A stretch of 64,000 bases of DNA, from the NCBI GenBank assembly GCA_021234155.1, contig JAJEKV010000025.1:15062390-15126389 (forward strand), in the 5' to 3' direction. Within the stretch, counting starts at the first letter, position 1, and each line of letters opens with the position of its first letter. The notes under the pieces were generated by a model. That model ran no database searches, had not been told where the DNA came from, and saw only the letters and a list, made by a program, of their open reading frames with translations. The stretch is from Isoetes taiwanensis (Eukaryota > Streptophyta > Lycopodiopsida > Isoetales > Isoetaceae). This document shows, piece by piece, positions 12,359-23,102 of the stretch. The position numbers and the translations under genes are program-made.

Positions 12359-12377
12359 TCCCTAGTATAACTAGGGA
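12359..12377. repeat. Perfect palindrome at the start of unit 2
   Basis: This is the same 19-base sequence as at 6290-6308, in the same position relative to the unit boundary. Confidence 0.8.
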
Positions 12378-12389
12378 ACTGAATATTTG

Positions 12390-14382
12390 AAAAAAAACCT
12401 TTTTATTGACAAACAGACCTTATTACCTTTAAATGATCTTTATACAAAGAACATCTTCAAGGTAACAATTAGCAGCCCTAAACTAAATCGTGTTATTTAA
12501 TTTAGGCCTTAATAAGGCTACAAGATTCACTATATTACCTGAAAACCACTTTTATTCCATAAACTTTTGTTCACATAACCATTTCAAATAACCAAATAAT
12601 CAAGCTTAAATATAAATAGATCCAGATCCATGAGGAAAGTTAAACCAATCTAAGATTGTATCTACAAAATAGAATACAAATACTGATTTCCGATTTTTCT
12701 TGATATCATCACCATTGTTTGTCGTAGACTTATCCATATCGAAAAATGGGAGAAAAAAGTTAAGAGCAAGAAATCCCAGTTACCGCATCCAAACATGCCA
12801 AAGTTAGCAATGAACATGGTAACTAGACAAAGGGATGACAAGTAAGCTCTGCATTTCTTGGGTTCAACACCCTTCACTTAACTCGTAATCAAATATAATT
12901 CACAAAATCATTGACACTTTATACCGCTTTTACCATTGCAAGTATATTACGGGTCATCCACGATAACTTCCATTTAATAATCAAGATAATAGCATGAGAA
13001 CGGACTCAACTTAAGTCAGTCCAACCTGTAATTATGTAGAAGATCAGATATCTAAGCAAAGTAAACCTAAACTAACCATTACCGAGCCCCAAGTTGCCCA
13101 AATAACTTCAAATGCAATATGCCACTTCATTTTTTATCCAAACAGCCTACCCACCATATCATACACTTACATTTTCATTAAAAGCATACTACTATAAGGA
13201 ATTAAGATTATGACAAAGTCACAAATCTAATGAACCATAGGTAATTTTGTAATAAAAGGCTAACAAATGAGCCCACTTATTCAATCATCTATAAAGACTC
13301 TCAACAATTTTTCAGATCATCGGCTACACTTATTTGTTAACCAACTCATTATAACATATTATTCATACCCTTTGCCTTTAATCTCAAACCACAGCAATCC
13401 TTTAGATAAGCATAAACCATTTTATTAATTTATCAAACCCCGGTTTGTTTGAGGTCGCCTATCACTTTGTTGTGGCGATCCAAGTCTTTTCCCTCGCTAA
13501 CAAGCTACAATGGATCTTGTCACCACCTTTCCGGAGGATCCCTGGATCAAGCTTTCCATATTCTCCAAAGTATGAATACCAATGTTTCAGCCTCCATCGA
13601 TAAGGAATTACACACATGGTCTTCCATAGATCCATCAACCGGCATCGTGATTAAGAAATATGCCGCACTGTAATCCCCAATGGCCAAACTCCCTTTTCCA
13701 TCTGGAATTACCATCGCTCGTGGAAATGAAAAGGTCTTGGCCTTTTGGAAGCTTTGGCCTTCTCCTCCTCCAGCCTTTTCCTCGTTGCCATGTTCGTATC
13801 CCCTTTCTTCCTGGGGCATATTGAACATCAAGATAAAACCACATTGACGAAAAAGCAAGACTACAAGCCTTGTAGGGAACACAAAAGATCTCTATATAAA
13901 CCAATTTCACCGCCATTTTCAACTACACCTACAAGAGCTACCGACAGTTTCTAAATTTGTATGTTTCCGGGTTCTTACCCTGAGTCCGAAGCTACTCATA
14001 TAGAAGTACACCGCTGTCAACCAATTCCAATAACCTCTTTTGCCATATCCTGAGTTCACTATCGTAACACTTCAGAACCTAACATGCCGTTAGGTCTTTT
14101 TCTTTTTGCTATAGGATTTCATTTCCTAATTAAACAAAATACAATAATACATGACCTTTAGAAGCTTATTGGATACCCCCAGAGATTTAAATGAAATTAC
14201 ACATGCCCCATAGGAGCCCTTTTCTTCCCGAACCATCCATGATCTCATACCATAAACCAAGTTAGATATAGTTAAGAATAAATCATGAAATTTATAGTTC
14301 CATATGTCATAATCCATCAACATTAGAGATGTCTGGTATCAAGATCCATTAAACATTACTAATAATTAAAAAAAAAAAAAAA
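12390..14382 (-). repeat. R repeat, copy 3 (5'-truncated upstream copy, pseudo-LTR)
   Basis: This is the rightmost copy of R, with no I segment beyond it. It ends at ACATTACTAATAAT (14366) and runs into about 16 A/T bases before unrelated DNA. In coding orientation it is the upstream copy and would provide any promoter for unit 2. It carries the broken third copy of ORF C and is the copy most heavily altered at CTG/CAG sites. Confidence 0.85.
13437..13922 (-). pseudogene. ORF C, copy 3, frameshifted
   Basis: The R3 copy of the short basic ORF starts at ATG 13922 (MKMA...) and leaves frame within about ten codons (13913-13900, where GGC became GC). It continues in other frames to 13437. It is therefore not translatable as assembled. 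Confidence 0.5.
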
Positions 14383-15059
14383 GCATTACCAATTACATAT
14401 CAACACATGGCATCTTTTTTAAATAACAAAAACATATTTTTCTTGTATTTGTTTTTTCTTTTAAGATAGCCTTTTTGGGAATCGAACCCAAAAAAATCCA
14501 TAAGGCATAATATTATTAAATTGCAACACATTCTAACATTAGATAAAACATAACGTTCAAAATATTACCTAGGTTTTACTTAAGGTTCAAAACATCAAAT
14601 TAGTTTTATTTCAATGGCCAAAATATTTCAGATTCAAACATTAAGGTTTAAAACATTTTTCTTTATGTTCAAAACATTAGACGTTCATGATATTTGTTTG
14701 AACAATTCTGCAAGTTCCAGCCAGATTATTTGAAAAGTCGAGAAGGGGAGTACCATGGCATTATCTTTACATGCTTGATTAGCAGCTTCACCTCAAACTC
14801 TGCTCAAAATAGGGGAAATGGTCAGTTTCACATTCAAAGTTCAGCTTGCAAGAAATAAAGTGGAGGAATTACCTTTATATTATTTATAGATGGAGACCAG
14901 TTCCTCTAATGTTGGAACAAGGCAGAAGCATCTGTTGCTAGAAGCGTTTGTTGCTCTGTTCAGTCTCTGTTCAGTCTTTGTGCCTTTCGCCAAAGACAAA
15001 GTTGCAAGTTTACTTAAACTAATCAGAATGCCTGGCCATTTTTCCAACTGCATCGACCT
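14383..15059. other. No gene seen; AT-rich GTTCAAAACATTA-like repeats
   Basis: Between 14540 and 14700, variants of GTTCAAAACATTA recur five or six times without strict periodicity. At 14476-14488, GGGAATCGAACCC resembles the T-arm (B box) of a tRNA on the minus strand, but no cloverleaf surrounds it. Small ORFs on both strands at 14880-15113 overlap and neither is convincing. Confidence 0.35.
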
Positions 15060-15545
15060 CTTGCATCGAAGTACCCCAGAGAAGTGTAAGCAGCACCATA
15101 TTTGATCCAACAAGGAGACCCATTCCTACCGGCACTTGGGATTGTGCATTTTCTGCACTTGCTGCCATTCTAGATATCGCATGCCACAAGTTGCTTGAGA
15201 AGTCTGTTTAAGGCCTAACAGGATTCGAAACATTGACATTTCAAAACTTCTCAAGAATTAAGAAAAGTGAATGAAAAGTACATGACAACCAAGAAGATAC
15301 TAAATAATCAGTAAATGCCCAGCGTTTACATCAAAGCAAATGATTCCAAAAGTCTTAACCATTCCAGAATATGGTCCTGTGAACTTTATAGCAAGTCTAG
15401 TGAATTATTAGAACATGAGTCTACTTCTAATAAAGAATGCTTACCTAATATCAGCAGTGCATCATGTAGGCAACCAACAACAGAAAGAACCAAGCCCCCA
15501 TTAATTCCAGGGTCCTTATACTTCACGCTTATGTGCTCTTAAGAA
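15060..15545 (-). pseudogene. NCL-like Na+/Ca2+ exchanger relic, two exons
   Basis: Two minus-strand pieces resemble neighbouring exons of plant NCL-type cation/Ca2+ exchangers. The first (15541-15445) reads KYKDPGINGGLVLSVVG then CLHDALLIL and ends at a good donor (ATTAG, then gtaagc). The second (15169-15060) follows an AG and reads AASAENAQSQVPVGMGLLVG then SNMVLLTLLWGTS, which matches the family's pattern of a VGMGLLAGS-type turn followed by a hydrophobic helix ending in LLWG. Stops lie on both sides and no other exon was found. The family assignment rests on recall of the VGMGLL...LLWG signature. This is a fragment, not a working transporter. Confidence 0.45.
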
Positions 15546-16851
15546 ATCTGCGGCAAACCTTACATTGCTCGATGCCTCCATGCTCGATGCAAACCATTCC
15601 GCTGCCTCCAAACACTTGCGCAAGTATTTTCATATCAGAGTCTGGATGAAAGAAAAAAAGAATAAAAATCCAAACAGAAGGGAATTGAGACATCGGGCTA
15701 GTACTGGCACACTATAGCAGGAAGCTAGTGCTGTTTCACAAGGAACATTTGGAATTGGTTTTCAAAATCAACCCCTTTGAAGGAACAAAAAGAGTTGAAG
15801 GAACAGGGGGTTCTTCCACAATAAATGGGGTTTCATATTCTTCCTATAAAAGAATACCTGATAATGCAGCATATTCAGAAGAGGCAGATTCTGGTGGTAA
15901 CCCTGAGAATTCTAATGGAGATCTAGAGCTTGACGTGCGCTGCGCACTCTTAAGCGCCCCAGATTGGTCTGAACACCACAGCTTCATAGACGTTTTGTAC
16001 ATGTTGTAGCTCACCTTGGCATAAAAAATGCATTTTTGGGAGACATATCAGAGTCTGGTTAACAGCAGTCAAAGAACTATTACACTGGGCAGGCATCTTG
16101 GAAACAGCCATAGAGCACCGCTGCTGGATTTTCCATCGCTGTAGCCACATGACTGCCGGATTTGCCATCGCTGTAGCTATTGCTGAAACAGGATTGAAAC
16201 AGGGTAAGTTCCGTGAATTAACGTTCATGCTTCACCGGATCTTAAGGCGCTCGGAACGCCATGTTCTGGCCTCAGTGCAGTCCAGCGCCATCGCAGCAGA
16301 TACGAAACACAGCTCCATAGCTGGAGCACAACACAAACGGGCAAGAGCAGGCGGGAAAACACAGGAATTAGGCAGCCAATGGGATGACAGGACCTAGATC
16401 GTAATCTTAGCCATCCATCTTGGCTCATCTCGGCCGTTGAATGGGATGCACATTCTCAATAGTCCCTATGAAATTACATGGCTCGTAAATTATGTGGTTT
16501 CTGGTAGTTCCTAAATTACATGGGAAGCACGACATATTGGTTCAGGAAACTCCCCGGAACCATTACAATCTACCGTGCAAAATCGAAAAAAAGCGGGTTA
16601 ACAAAAAGTTAACCGGTTCTTTCCTCGAACAAGACTATGGCTTTGTAGAAAAAAGGACGGTCTAAAAAAAAAGAGGGGGAAATTTTACCACGAGTTATTC
16701 TGTTTGTCGAATATTCCATGAATACCCATTTTCGAAATTTTTCCTCCTTCTTCACAAGGCCTCCAAAAAAGAACTGCTATCAGTTTTGTACAACAGTTTT
16801 TACATGAAACCACCACAATAAAATAATGTTAGTTTGTGGGTTAATATGTTA
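15546..16851. other. No gene recognised
   Basis: A 93-codon plus-strand ORF (15728-16009) and overlapping ORFs on both strands at 15950-16428 are open but show no family features. The stretch 16080-16430 is less AT-rich than its surroundings. I see no convincing splice structure. Confidence 0.3.
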
Positions 16852-16914
16852 AATAGAATAGAATAGAATAGAATAGAATAGTTTTTTTAACTATTCTATT
16901 CTATTCTATTCTAT
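16852..16914. repeat. Inverted (AATAG)n / (CTATT)n hairpin
   Basis: Six AATAG units are followed by TTTTTTTAA and then about five CTATT units, forming a perfect hairpin with a stem of about 25 bp. A half copy, GTTAAAAAAACTATTCTATT and onward, is at 27640-27669. Confidence 0.85.
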
Positions 16915-18054
16915 GAATAGTTATATAGTGTGGTTCTTACTTATGATTTTATGGTTTTAGTTTGTTACCTAGTTCAGCATTGTGGTTTTTTTTACGGGAG
17001 TTTGTTTGTCTAGTTTAATATTATGGTCTTAATAGTGATTTATTAATGTGTTTTAAGTATGTGGTCCAATTAGTGATGCATGCCATAAACTTATAATGGT
17101 TTTGCTTTGATTGTTTTTGCAACTTAAAGGTAGTTGTCTAATGAAGTTGTCTACATTTTCTTAAATGAACCAATATTGTTCTATTCAATGAAATATTTCA
17201 TTTTCTAATCAAACATTAGACACTAACGGCTATTAATTTTTTCATCATGATAATAAAGACTTACATATTTTTTTCTATTTGGTATTTAAGACAAATCAGC
17301 AGTGATTTGACAATGCAATTGCTATTGCTTTAATAGATATAATAAGACATACCCAATCTAGAAACCATTGCCATTTCTTAGACATATTCACACGGGGGAT
17401 GACTTCGGGCAACAAGAGCTGTTGGATAGGCATATTCACGACTTATTCTTTAATTTAAACCATAGATAGCGATCCTCGTTTGTGGGGTATGCTGGTACAA
17501 GTTTTTTATACTGTATAATGAGAGTTGCAAAATACTATAAGGTTTGAGGCAATGTACTCAATTGTGTTGATTTCATGCATGTATTATACTATTTTAGGGG
17601 GTATAAAAGAGGCTCTCGCTGCCCCAGAGTCACCCCTCGTGTGAATTATATCACCAAAACCAAAGGGGGTTTTAGGGGGAATTTAATTTAAAGTGTTGGA
17701 TGTAATGGTTTGTGTTAACGAACAAATTTTTTGGCCCTTTGGGGCCTTGAGGATGATGTAGAGATGGATGAAGAAAGTTGATGTATCCAACCAACCATAA
17801 TGACAACTCATCAATAGGGTCTTCGCCATGTGCAGGTGGTGGTTGCGCTGATGGTGGCGGGACTATTGAACTTGATCTTCATTTATAGGGTTTTCGGGTA
17901 CAATAATAATGTTTGGAGCAACATCGTGTTGACTTCAAGTGTCGAAGAAATGTCATGTGGAATTGATGGATTTGGAGATTCTATAGTCTGCATTAACATA
18001 AAGGAAAGAAATTGTTTAGATTGATATTAATTTAGAAAATAGAACTTTAATAGC
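16915..18054. other. No gene seen
   Basis: AT-rich intergenic DNA. A 64-codon plus-strand ORF at 17830-18024 has a hydrophobic start but nothing else to support it. Confidence 0.3.
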
Positions 18055-18199
18055 GAAATAAAATTGAATCAAATAAAAGCTTTTGACACTGATATGCTCT
18101 ACAATAATGTTTTATTCACAAATCTTTAGTCGTGAAATAAAATTGAATCAAATAAAAGCTTTTGACGTTGATATATGCTCTACAATAATGTTTTATCCA
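18055..18199. repeat. Tandem duplication, 79-bp period, two copies
   Basis: GAAATAAAATTGAATCAAAT begins both copies (18055 and 18134). The copies share AAAGCTTTTGAC and CTACAATAATGTTTTAT, with a few substitutions. Confidence 0.85.
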
Positions 18200-18494
18200 T
18201 AAACCATTGCATGAATATCAACGTTACTCTGCAGTAACAATTGGTGAGGTTCATAAAGAACCAGTGACACTTTCTCACGGGTTGCCGGCTTTGGTTTAAC
18301 ACGTGAAGAGAATCAGCCATTTTGGAGATGTGGAGTAGGTTTCCTGTAACGGTCGATGAAGCAAGATCAAGGGTAGAGGTTTTGAAGCAAGCTTGCTCTG
18401 TTAGCATTCCACGTGTTGTTACTTCAGCTACAGCTATTTCTCTTTCACAATGAAACCATTGTTTATCAATCCATATGATTTTGGATGCTCCATC
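18180..18494 (-). CDS. Unrecognised exon-like ORF
   Basis: The minus strand is open from about 18494 to 18180. It reads GASKIIWIDKQWFHCEREIA at its start and continues through TSTLDLASSTVTGNLLHISK. Residue use looks protein-like and the frame is open before the first ATG (18407), as expected of an exon fragment. Immediately upstream a second frame (EPEGESCITFKLE) could join through a one-base shift. I recognise no family. It could be a relic. Confidence 0.25.
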   Translation of the reverse strand, partial: DGASKIIWIDKQWFHCEREIAVAEVTTRGMLTEQACFKTSTLDLASSTVTGNLLHISKMADSLHVLNQSRQPVRKCHWFFMNLTNCYCRVTLIFMQWFMDKTLL

Positions 18495-18760
18495 TCTAGC
18501 TTAAAGGTAATGCATGATTCACCTTCTGGTTCGATTAAAGTTCCAAACCTACAATGTAAATGCATTCTTGTGGCCACTGTTTGACTAATCTGCATGACTC
18601 AGAAAAGGGCGTGGAATAATCTGCCTGTTGTGTGCACAATAATCCGTTTGTTAATTGAAACTAAAGGCTGGCTGCTATGAACAATCCGGCAAGGCCAGCA
18701 AGAGTTGGAAGCAAACAGAGGGCCTAAACTCTAAGCTCTTTTTGAATCGGCAGCAAAGAA

Positions 18761-18968
18761 ATCTTAGAACAGATAAAGGAAGGAAACAAAGGCGTGTTTT
18801 GTAAAAGACTACATTGTAGAACCAAGAAACCAATACCTTGTAAAAACCATTATGCTAATCAAGAATCTTAGAACAGATAAAGGGAAGGAAACAAAGGCGG
18901 TTTTGCAAAAGACTACATTGTAGAACCAAGAAACCAATACCTTGTAAAAACCATTATGCTAATCAAGA
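18761..18968. repeat. Tandem duplication, 104-bp period, two copies
   Basis: ATCTTAGAACAGATAAAGG begins both copies (18761 and 18865). Both include AAGACTACATTGTAGAACC and AACCATTATGCTAATCAAG, with only a few differences. Confidence 0.9.
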
Positions 18969-19055
18969 AACATTAAAGAATACCTTTGTAAGTGTGAGCA
19001 AAAACTCCACCTCGTGGTAGCAAAAATCCACTCCGGCAACAATAATCCAAGAGGG

Positions 19056-19147
19056 CAAGTACACATGCACTTGCACTTGCACACGTACGCATTACATGCA
19101 CATGCATACACATTACGCGCAGTTGTTCATGCACAAACACATGCAGA
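19056..19147. repeat. TGCA/CACA-rich low-complexity tract
   Basis: Alternating purine-pyrimidine runs (ACATGCACTTGCACTTGCAC and similar) occur here. The overlapping ORFs on both strands across it are low-complexity artefacts. Confidence 0.6.
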
Positions 19148-19211
19148 AAGACAACAACCCCTGATTGTTCCAACCAACGAAAAATCAACGCCCATAAAGG
19201 GTGCACTCTAG

Positions 19212-21526
19212 AAATACTATTTAGTACACCTCAACGAATACAACAACGAAATCATAGAAAAACCATGTGAAAAAGCGTATAAAAGTCGAAAAGTAACCCC
19301 CTGTTATTGTGCTAGATATTATTCTCCTTGAATTGATTGAAATGTTTCCATCAGATTCTTAATGCTTTTGTCCTGTAAATGGTATTGCTTTATACAATTA
19401 TTTACCCAATCAAGTTCTTAATGTTTTTTCTTTGTGACTGGTATTGGTTTACACAGCAAACTAAGAAATGTCCATTGAACATCCCATTGTCATTTTAGAC
19501 CGATAACTCATATGCAACCTTTCACACTTTGAACCCTGCTATTTCCATTTGGCGCTAGCGATGAATCTCAACTCTCTAGAAAAATCAGAACTGAAATTTA
19601 TGAATAACAAATAGTATGACGAGCAAACAACCAGCAGACAAAAATGCACTGCAAAAACTGTCATTGAGCAAAGCAAACAAGCTTGAGTACCACCCCTAAA
19701 TTCAGATCACTCCAATGGGATTCTAATCAAGGTTGAGATTTTTAACATTCAGTTATCTTATTGAAGACCCATTGCTTACATGTAGGTCTACAATTCCCAT
19801 AAAAGACAATGCCTTCAATACATCATTTTCAAGATATTACCAGCAAAAATGCATTGTGCAACTGGCTTATAGTATAAAACTTCAACTTCTAGAAATGCAT
19901 ATTTTAACAGATAAGTGCAAAACCTATCACATTTGACATGAAAACATACGACAGATCTTGATATAGTGTGGAGGGCTCCCAAATAAATCTATATTTTACA
20001 CCATCTTCCCAAAGTCAAAGGTAATTTACTCTTGCTATTTCATATCTGTTACCTTCAATAAATGATTGTTCGCAGGTCCAATTTCAGATAGAAATGTAAA
20101 GGCTTAAAAACTACACAAATTTCTGCAGATCTACACTTTCTTAAAGCAAATTAGAAGCAAAGGGAAAAAATGTTGGCAATTGTGTACACATAGAAACAAT
20201 GTTACAAAGAATGCAAAATGCACCCATACAGAATGCAAATGGTATAAAAACTTGCTCTATAAGAATTAAGACATTCATACAATGATGCAATCGGATCTGT
20301 AAGAGCTGATACATACCTGGAGTATAAGAGTTCCTTGGAAGCACTTCCCCAACAACCACAAATTGGTACTATATGACAACCAATTCTATTTGAACTCTTA
20401 TCTGTAAACGGTCATGCAAATAGGTCAAGGTAAAAGAGAAAATAGATGGACAATCAAATCATTAATAGGATTGTTAAAGCAATTTTACCAAAGTGGTTTT
20501 GCAGTAGCATAGATATGTGAGAATAAATAAAGGATGTCCATTATGTACCGTCTGGTTTACTGAATAAAAAGAACATTAAATCAGGCTGTTAACAAATAAC
20601 AAACTCTATATAGGATGAAAGCACTATATCCATTTTGTGTCTTCTAATTAGAGTGCAAAAAAACAGCCTGGACAAGTTTGATTGTTATCATATCCATTGA
20701 AACTTGATTAAGCAAGCAGTCCCATTAGCACATAACGGGGGAAGAAAGGCATACCAAAATCTATATGGTAAAGCAGAAAACAACTTAAATTGCCCAAAGC
20801 ACAACAAAAATTCGATTTGCACAAAACGAGAAATACAACTGCACAGATTTAGGACTTCCCATTGGAGTACGAAACATCAATGTAAAGATTAATCATAATG
20901 GATCTTATAAAATGGGAACAGATTTTACCTGTTCATTTGGAAAGGACTGACTTAGAAGAATGAGGTAAGTCTGCACCAAGTCTATCTCGAGTGCATTCTG
21001 GAGCTGCCTTGGACCTGTTGTTTCCTATTATTCAGTTTTCTTTGGCATCTGCAACAGCTACCAACACCTATTTATCATTTTGCGAACTGCATAATACAAG
21101 GTTTACCTGAGGTCGAAGTACTTTCTTGCTGCTCTGGCTCTTGCTTACACCAAGGCAAAGAGTAAAAACCTGTTTTACAGTATGGTGATGAGAGGCACAG
21201 ATCCAATACAAAGAAAAAGCGAAACTTTTGTAGAATTCTGTGCATATTGCCTTCTATTCTGCATTTTTGCACTTGCTTTCTTGCATTGCACCAATTTGAT
21301 TGGAGCCATATTCACATCCCATTCTCCTGCTGCATGGCCGAAATGCCTGCCCTAACCCTATGCTTTGCCCTCTCTTGAAGTCTTTGACATTGCCATGTAG
21401 GCACCGCTTAGCCACGTAGGTTGCCATTTGTCAAGTCATATCCCAAGTGTGAGGTAGCTGCCCAATGACATATCTACGTCTAGGCAACCCAGCATAAACA
21501 AATTTGCTCTTATATATTTGTATAAA
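19212..21526. other. No gene recognised
   Basis: Scattered ORFs of 60-77 codons on both strands (19733-19936, 20141-20359, 20704-20892, 21075-21272) show no family signature or repeat structure. I see nothing definite here. Confidence 0.3.
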
Positions 21527-21615
21527 GGTAACACAATTGAAACACAATCTCGGCTGGGCAGTGACTGGCAGAGGCCAGGAGCTGTCAATCGAAATCGTGG
21601 ATCAATTGTGTTACC
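21527..21615. repeat. 89-bp element with perfect 14-bp inverted ends
   Basis: GGTAACACAATTGA at 21527-21540 is exactly complementary to TCAATTGTGTTACC at 21602-21615. The 61 bases between are GC-richer. It could be a small fold-back element or a structured RNA. There are no clear target duplications. Confidence 0.7.
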
Positions 21616-22421
21616 CTTACAATATCATAAGTGGGGAGGTCAATTTTGTCATTTTTTGAAAATCTTGGAGTTGTTTTTTACTTGTTGTGACAGTTATCGA
21701 GAATGATCTGGTAAATTGGGGCAGGATTCGACTTCACAGACGGAATTTTAACTGATGGAACTGCCTTCAGTTGAAGGGAACAAAGCTTCCAACGGGGTAT
21801 TCCACTATGGTGGAGGCAATTAAACCATAGCAGAATCTGAAGCGTTGATCTGATGTGTGGCAGCATCCAAGAGAGCCTGGTAGTTCCTTCCGCTGTAAAA
21901 GACAGAGGGCATCCCTTGCCAGCTAGAGCAATATTTTTTGCTTCCATGTCTGCTTCAAGACCTCTTTCTAAGCAAAATCCTAGGCTTAAATTTCACGGCT
22001 AGTGAAATCGCAGAAACTGGGGTAATTTCTAAATTGTGGCATGAACCAAATGCCAGTGGAATCTAGCCCTTAGCATTCTTGAAAATTGGGGCAGATGACG
22101 TGGATGCACCAAAATGCACCACCAGAACGCAATCCGACCTAGTTATGATATTGCAACCTTGCAATGCATTCTTGACGAAAGTTTATTACATGTCGTTACA
22201 TCTATTATTAGGAATCTGTACATTTTAATATCTATCTTAAACGTCAAGTTTTTGTAGCCATAGTAGTCGGACAGTCGTGAATTACATGCCCATCTTACTT
22301 ATCGTAATGTTCTATTGGTTGAAATTGCCTGTGATCTCTGAAACTTTAAATCACCTCTAAAATCACTGAAATCTCCTCTGCCCTGACTATTACGGTGAAA
22401 AAAACACCCCCTTATAGGCTG

Positions 22422-22544
22422 TTCCATGGGGTTTGGGCATTGGCTCACCCTAACAGGCTCACCAGGCCCTTACCCCCCCGTAAGGGCTTGCAGCCAGCAA
22501 TTATCTCTACCATAATAATTTGCCAGTGCCCGAACCCCATGGAA
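22422..22544. repeat. Fold-back element, 22-bp arms
   Basis: TTCCATGGGGTTTGGGCATT, continuing GG, at 22422-22443 pairs with 22523-22544 with two mismatches. The 79-base loop includes a C7 tract and a GCAAGCCCTTAC-like secondary inverted repeat around 22467-22490. A miniature transposon or a hairpin RNA precursor are both possible. Confidence 0.65.
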
Positions 22545-23102
22545 GCATTTTGGGGAAGGGGTTTGGGGGGATGATCTTATCACAATCGTTTTTAATATGT
22601 ACAGAAAGGATGCGCTGTGAATAACTTCACATCATTTATATACAAAGATCAAAAGCTCAAATTATTATGCATCGCAGTGTCTCTATGACTGATGCAGCTT
22701 ATATCAGTAGATCTTAGATATTTTATTATATGGCCTTTCACTCAGAATTCATATGCGCATGGGATTTTTTGGGCCAAGTGTCCACATGCATTGTTCGCTG
22801 GAAAGGATGCTAGCCGAGCATTTGCTAAAATGTCTCTTTGAGCAAGAAGACCTAAATAGAAACCTCAAAGGATTGAGTCCATATGAACTGGATATACTTT
22901 CGGATTGGAAAATACATGTTGGAGAGATATGAAGATGGAAAATAGGATTATGGTGATGATATCAATGATATCCTCAATAATTCAGAGGAAAATACATAAT
23001 AAAATTTGGCTTTTAATATATCCACTCCTTTTGTCACAATATATAGTTTGGATCTAATTAAAATGTTTACTAGACGAATTCTCAATATGGATAAGTATTA
23101 TT

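Larger units (their letters stand above)
220..14382 (-). mobile_element. Tandem retroelement array (R-I-R-I-R), Penelope-like layout
   Basis: Two full head-to-tail units of about 6.07 kb (220-6321 and 6322-12389) are followed on the plus strand by a partial third copy (12390-14366). Read on the minus strand, which is the coding direction, a 5'-truncated copy of about 2 kb comes first and two full units follow. Each unit is an I segment (long ORF, then reverse transcriptase) followed by an R segment (short basic ORF). R therefore occurs three times and flanks both I segments like a long terminal repeat. A truncated upstream copy acting as a pseudo-LTR is known for Penelope-like elements, and introns inside the element, suggested here by AG acceptors before both I ORFs, are also known in that group. 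I see no GIY-YIG endonuclease, integrase, protease or RNase H. Apart from CTG/CAG-centred differences the units are nearly identical, so the duplication looks recent. No target-site duplication is evident; both outer ends abut A/T runs. Confidence 0.8.

Noticed and set aside
220-14382. Ordinary LTR retrotransposon pair as explanation of the R repeats
   Set aside because: R lacks TG...CA ends, there is no primer site or polypurine tract at the R/I borders, no integrase or protease is seen, and the reverse transcriptase is not of LTR type.
14476-14488. tRNA gene suggested by GGGAATCGAACCC
   Set aside because: The T-arm-like match has no anticodon arm or acceptor stem around it. It could be a worn SINE B box but nothing else supports that.
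19014-19211. Overlapping histidine/alanine-rich ORFs around 19000-19211
   Set aside because: Products of the TGCA/CACA low-complexity tract.
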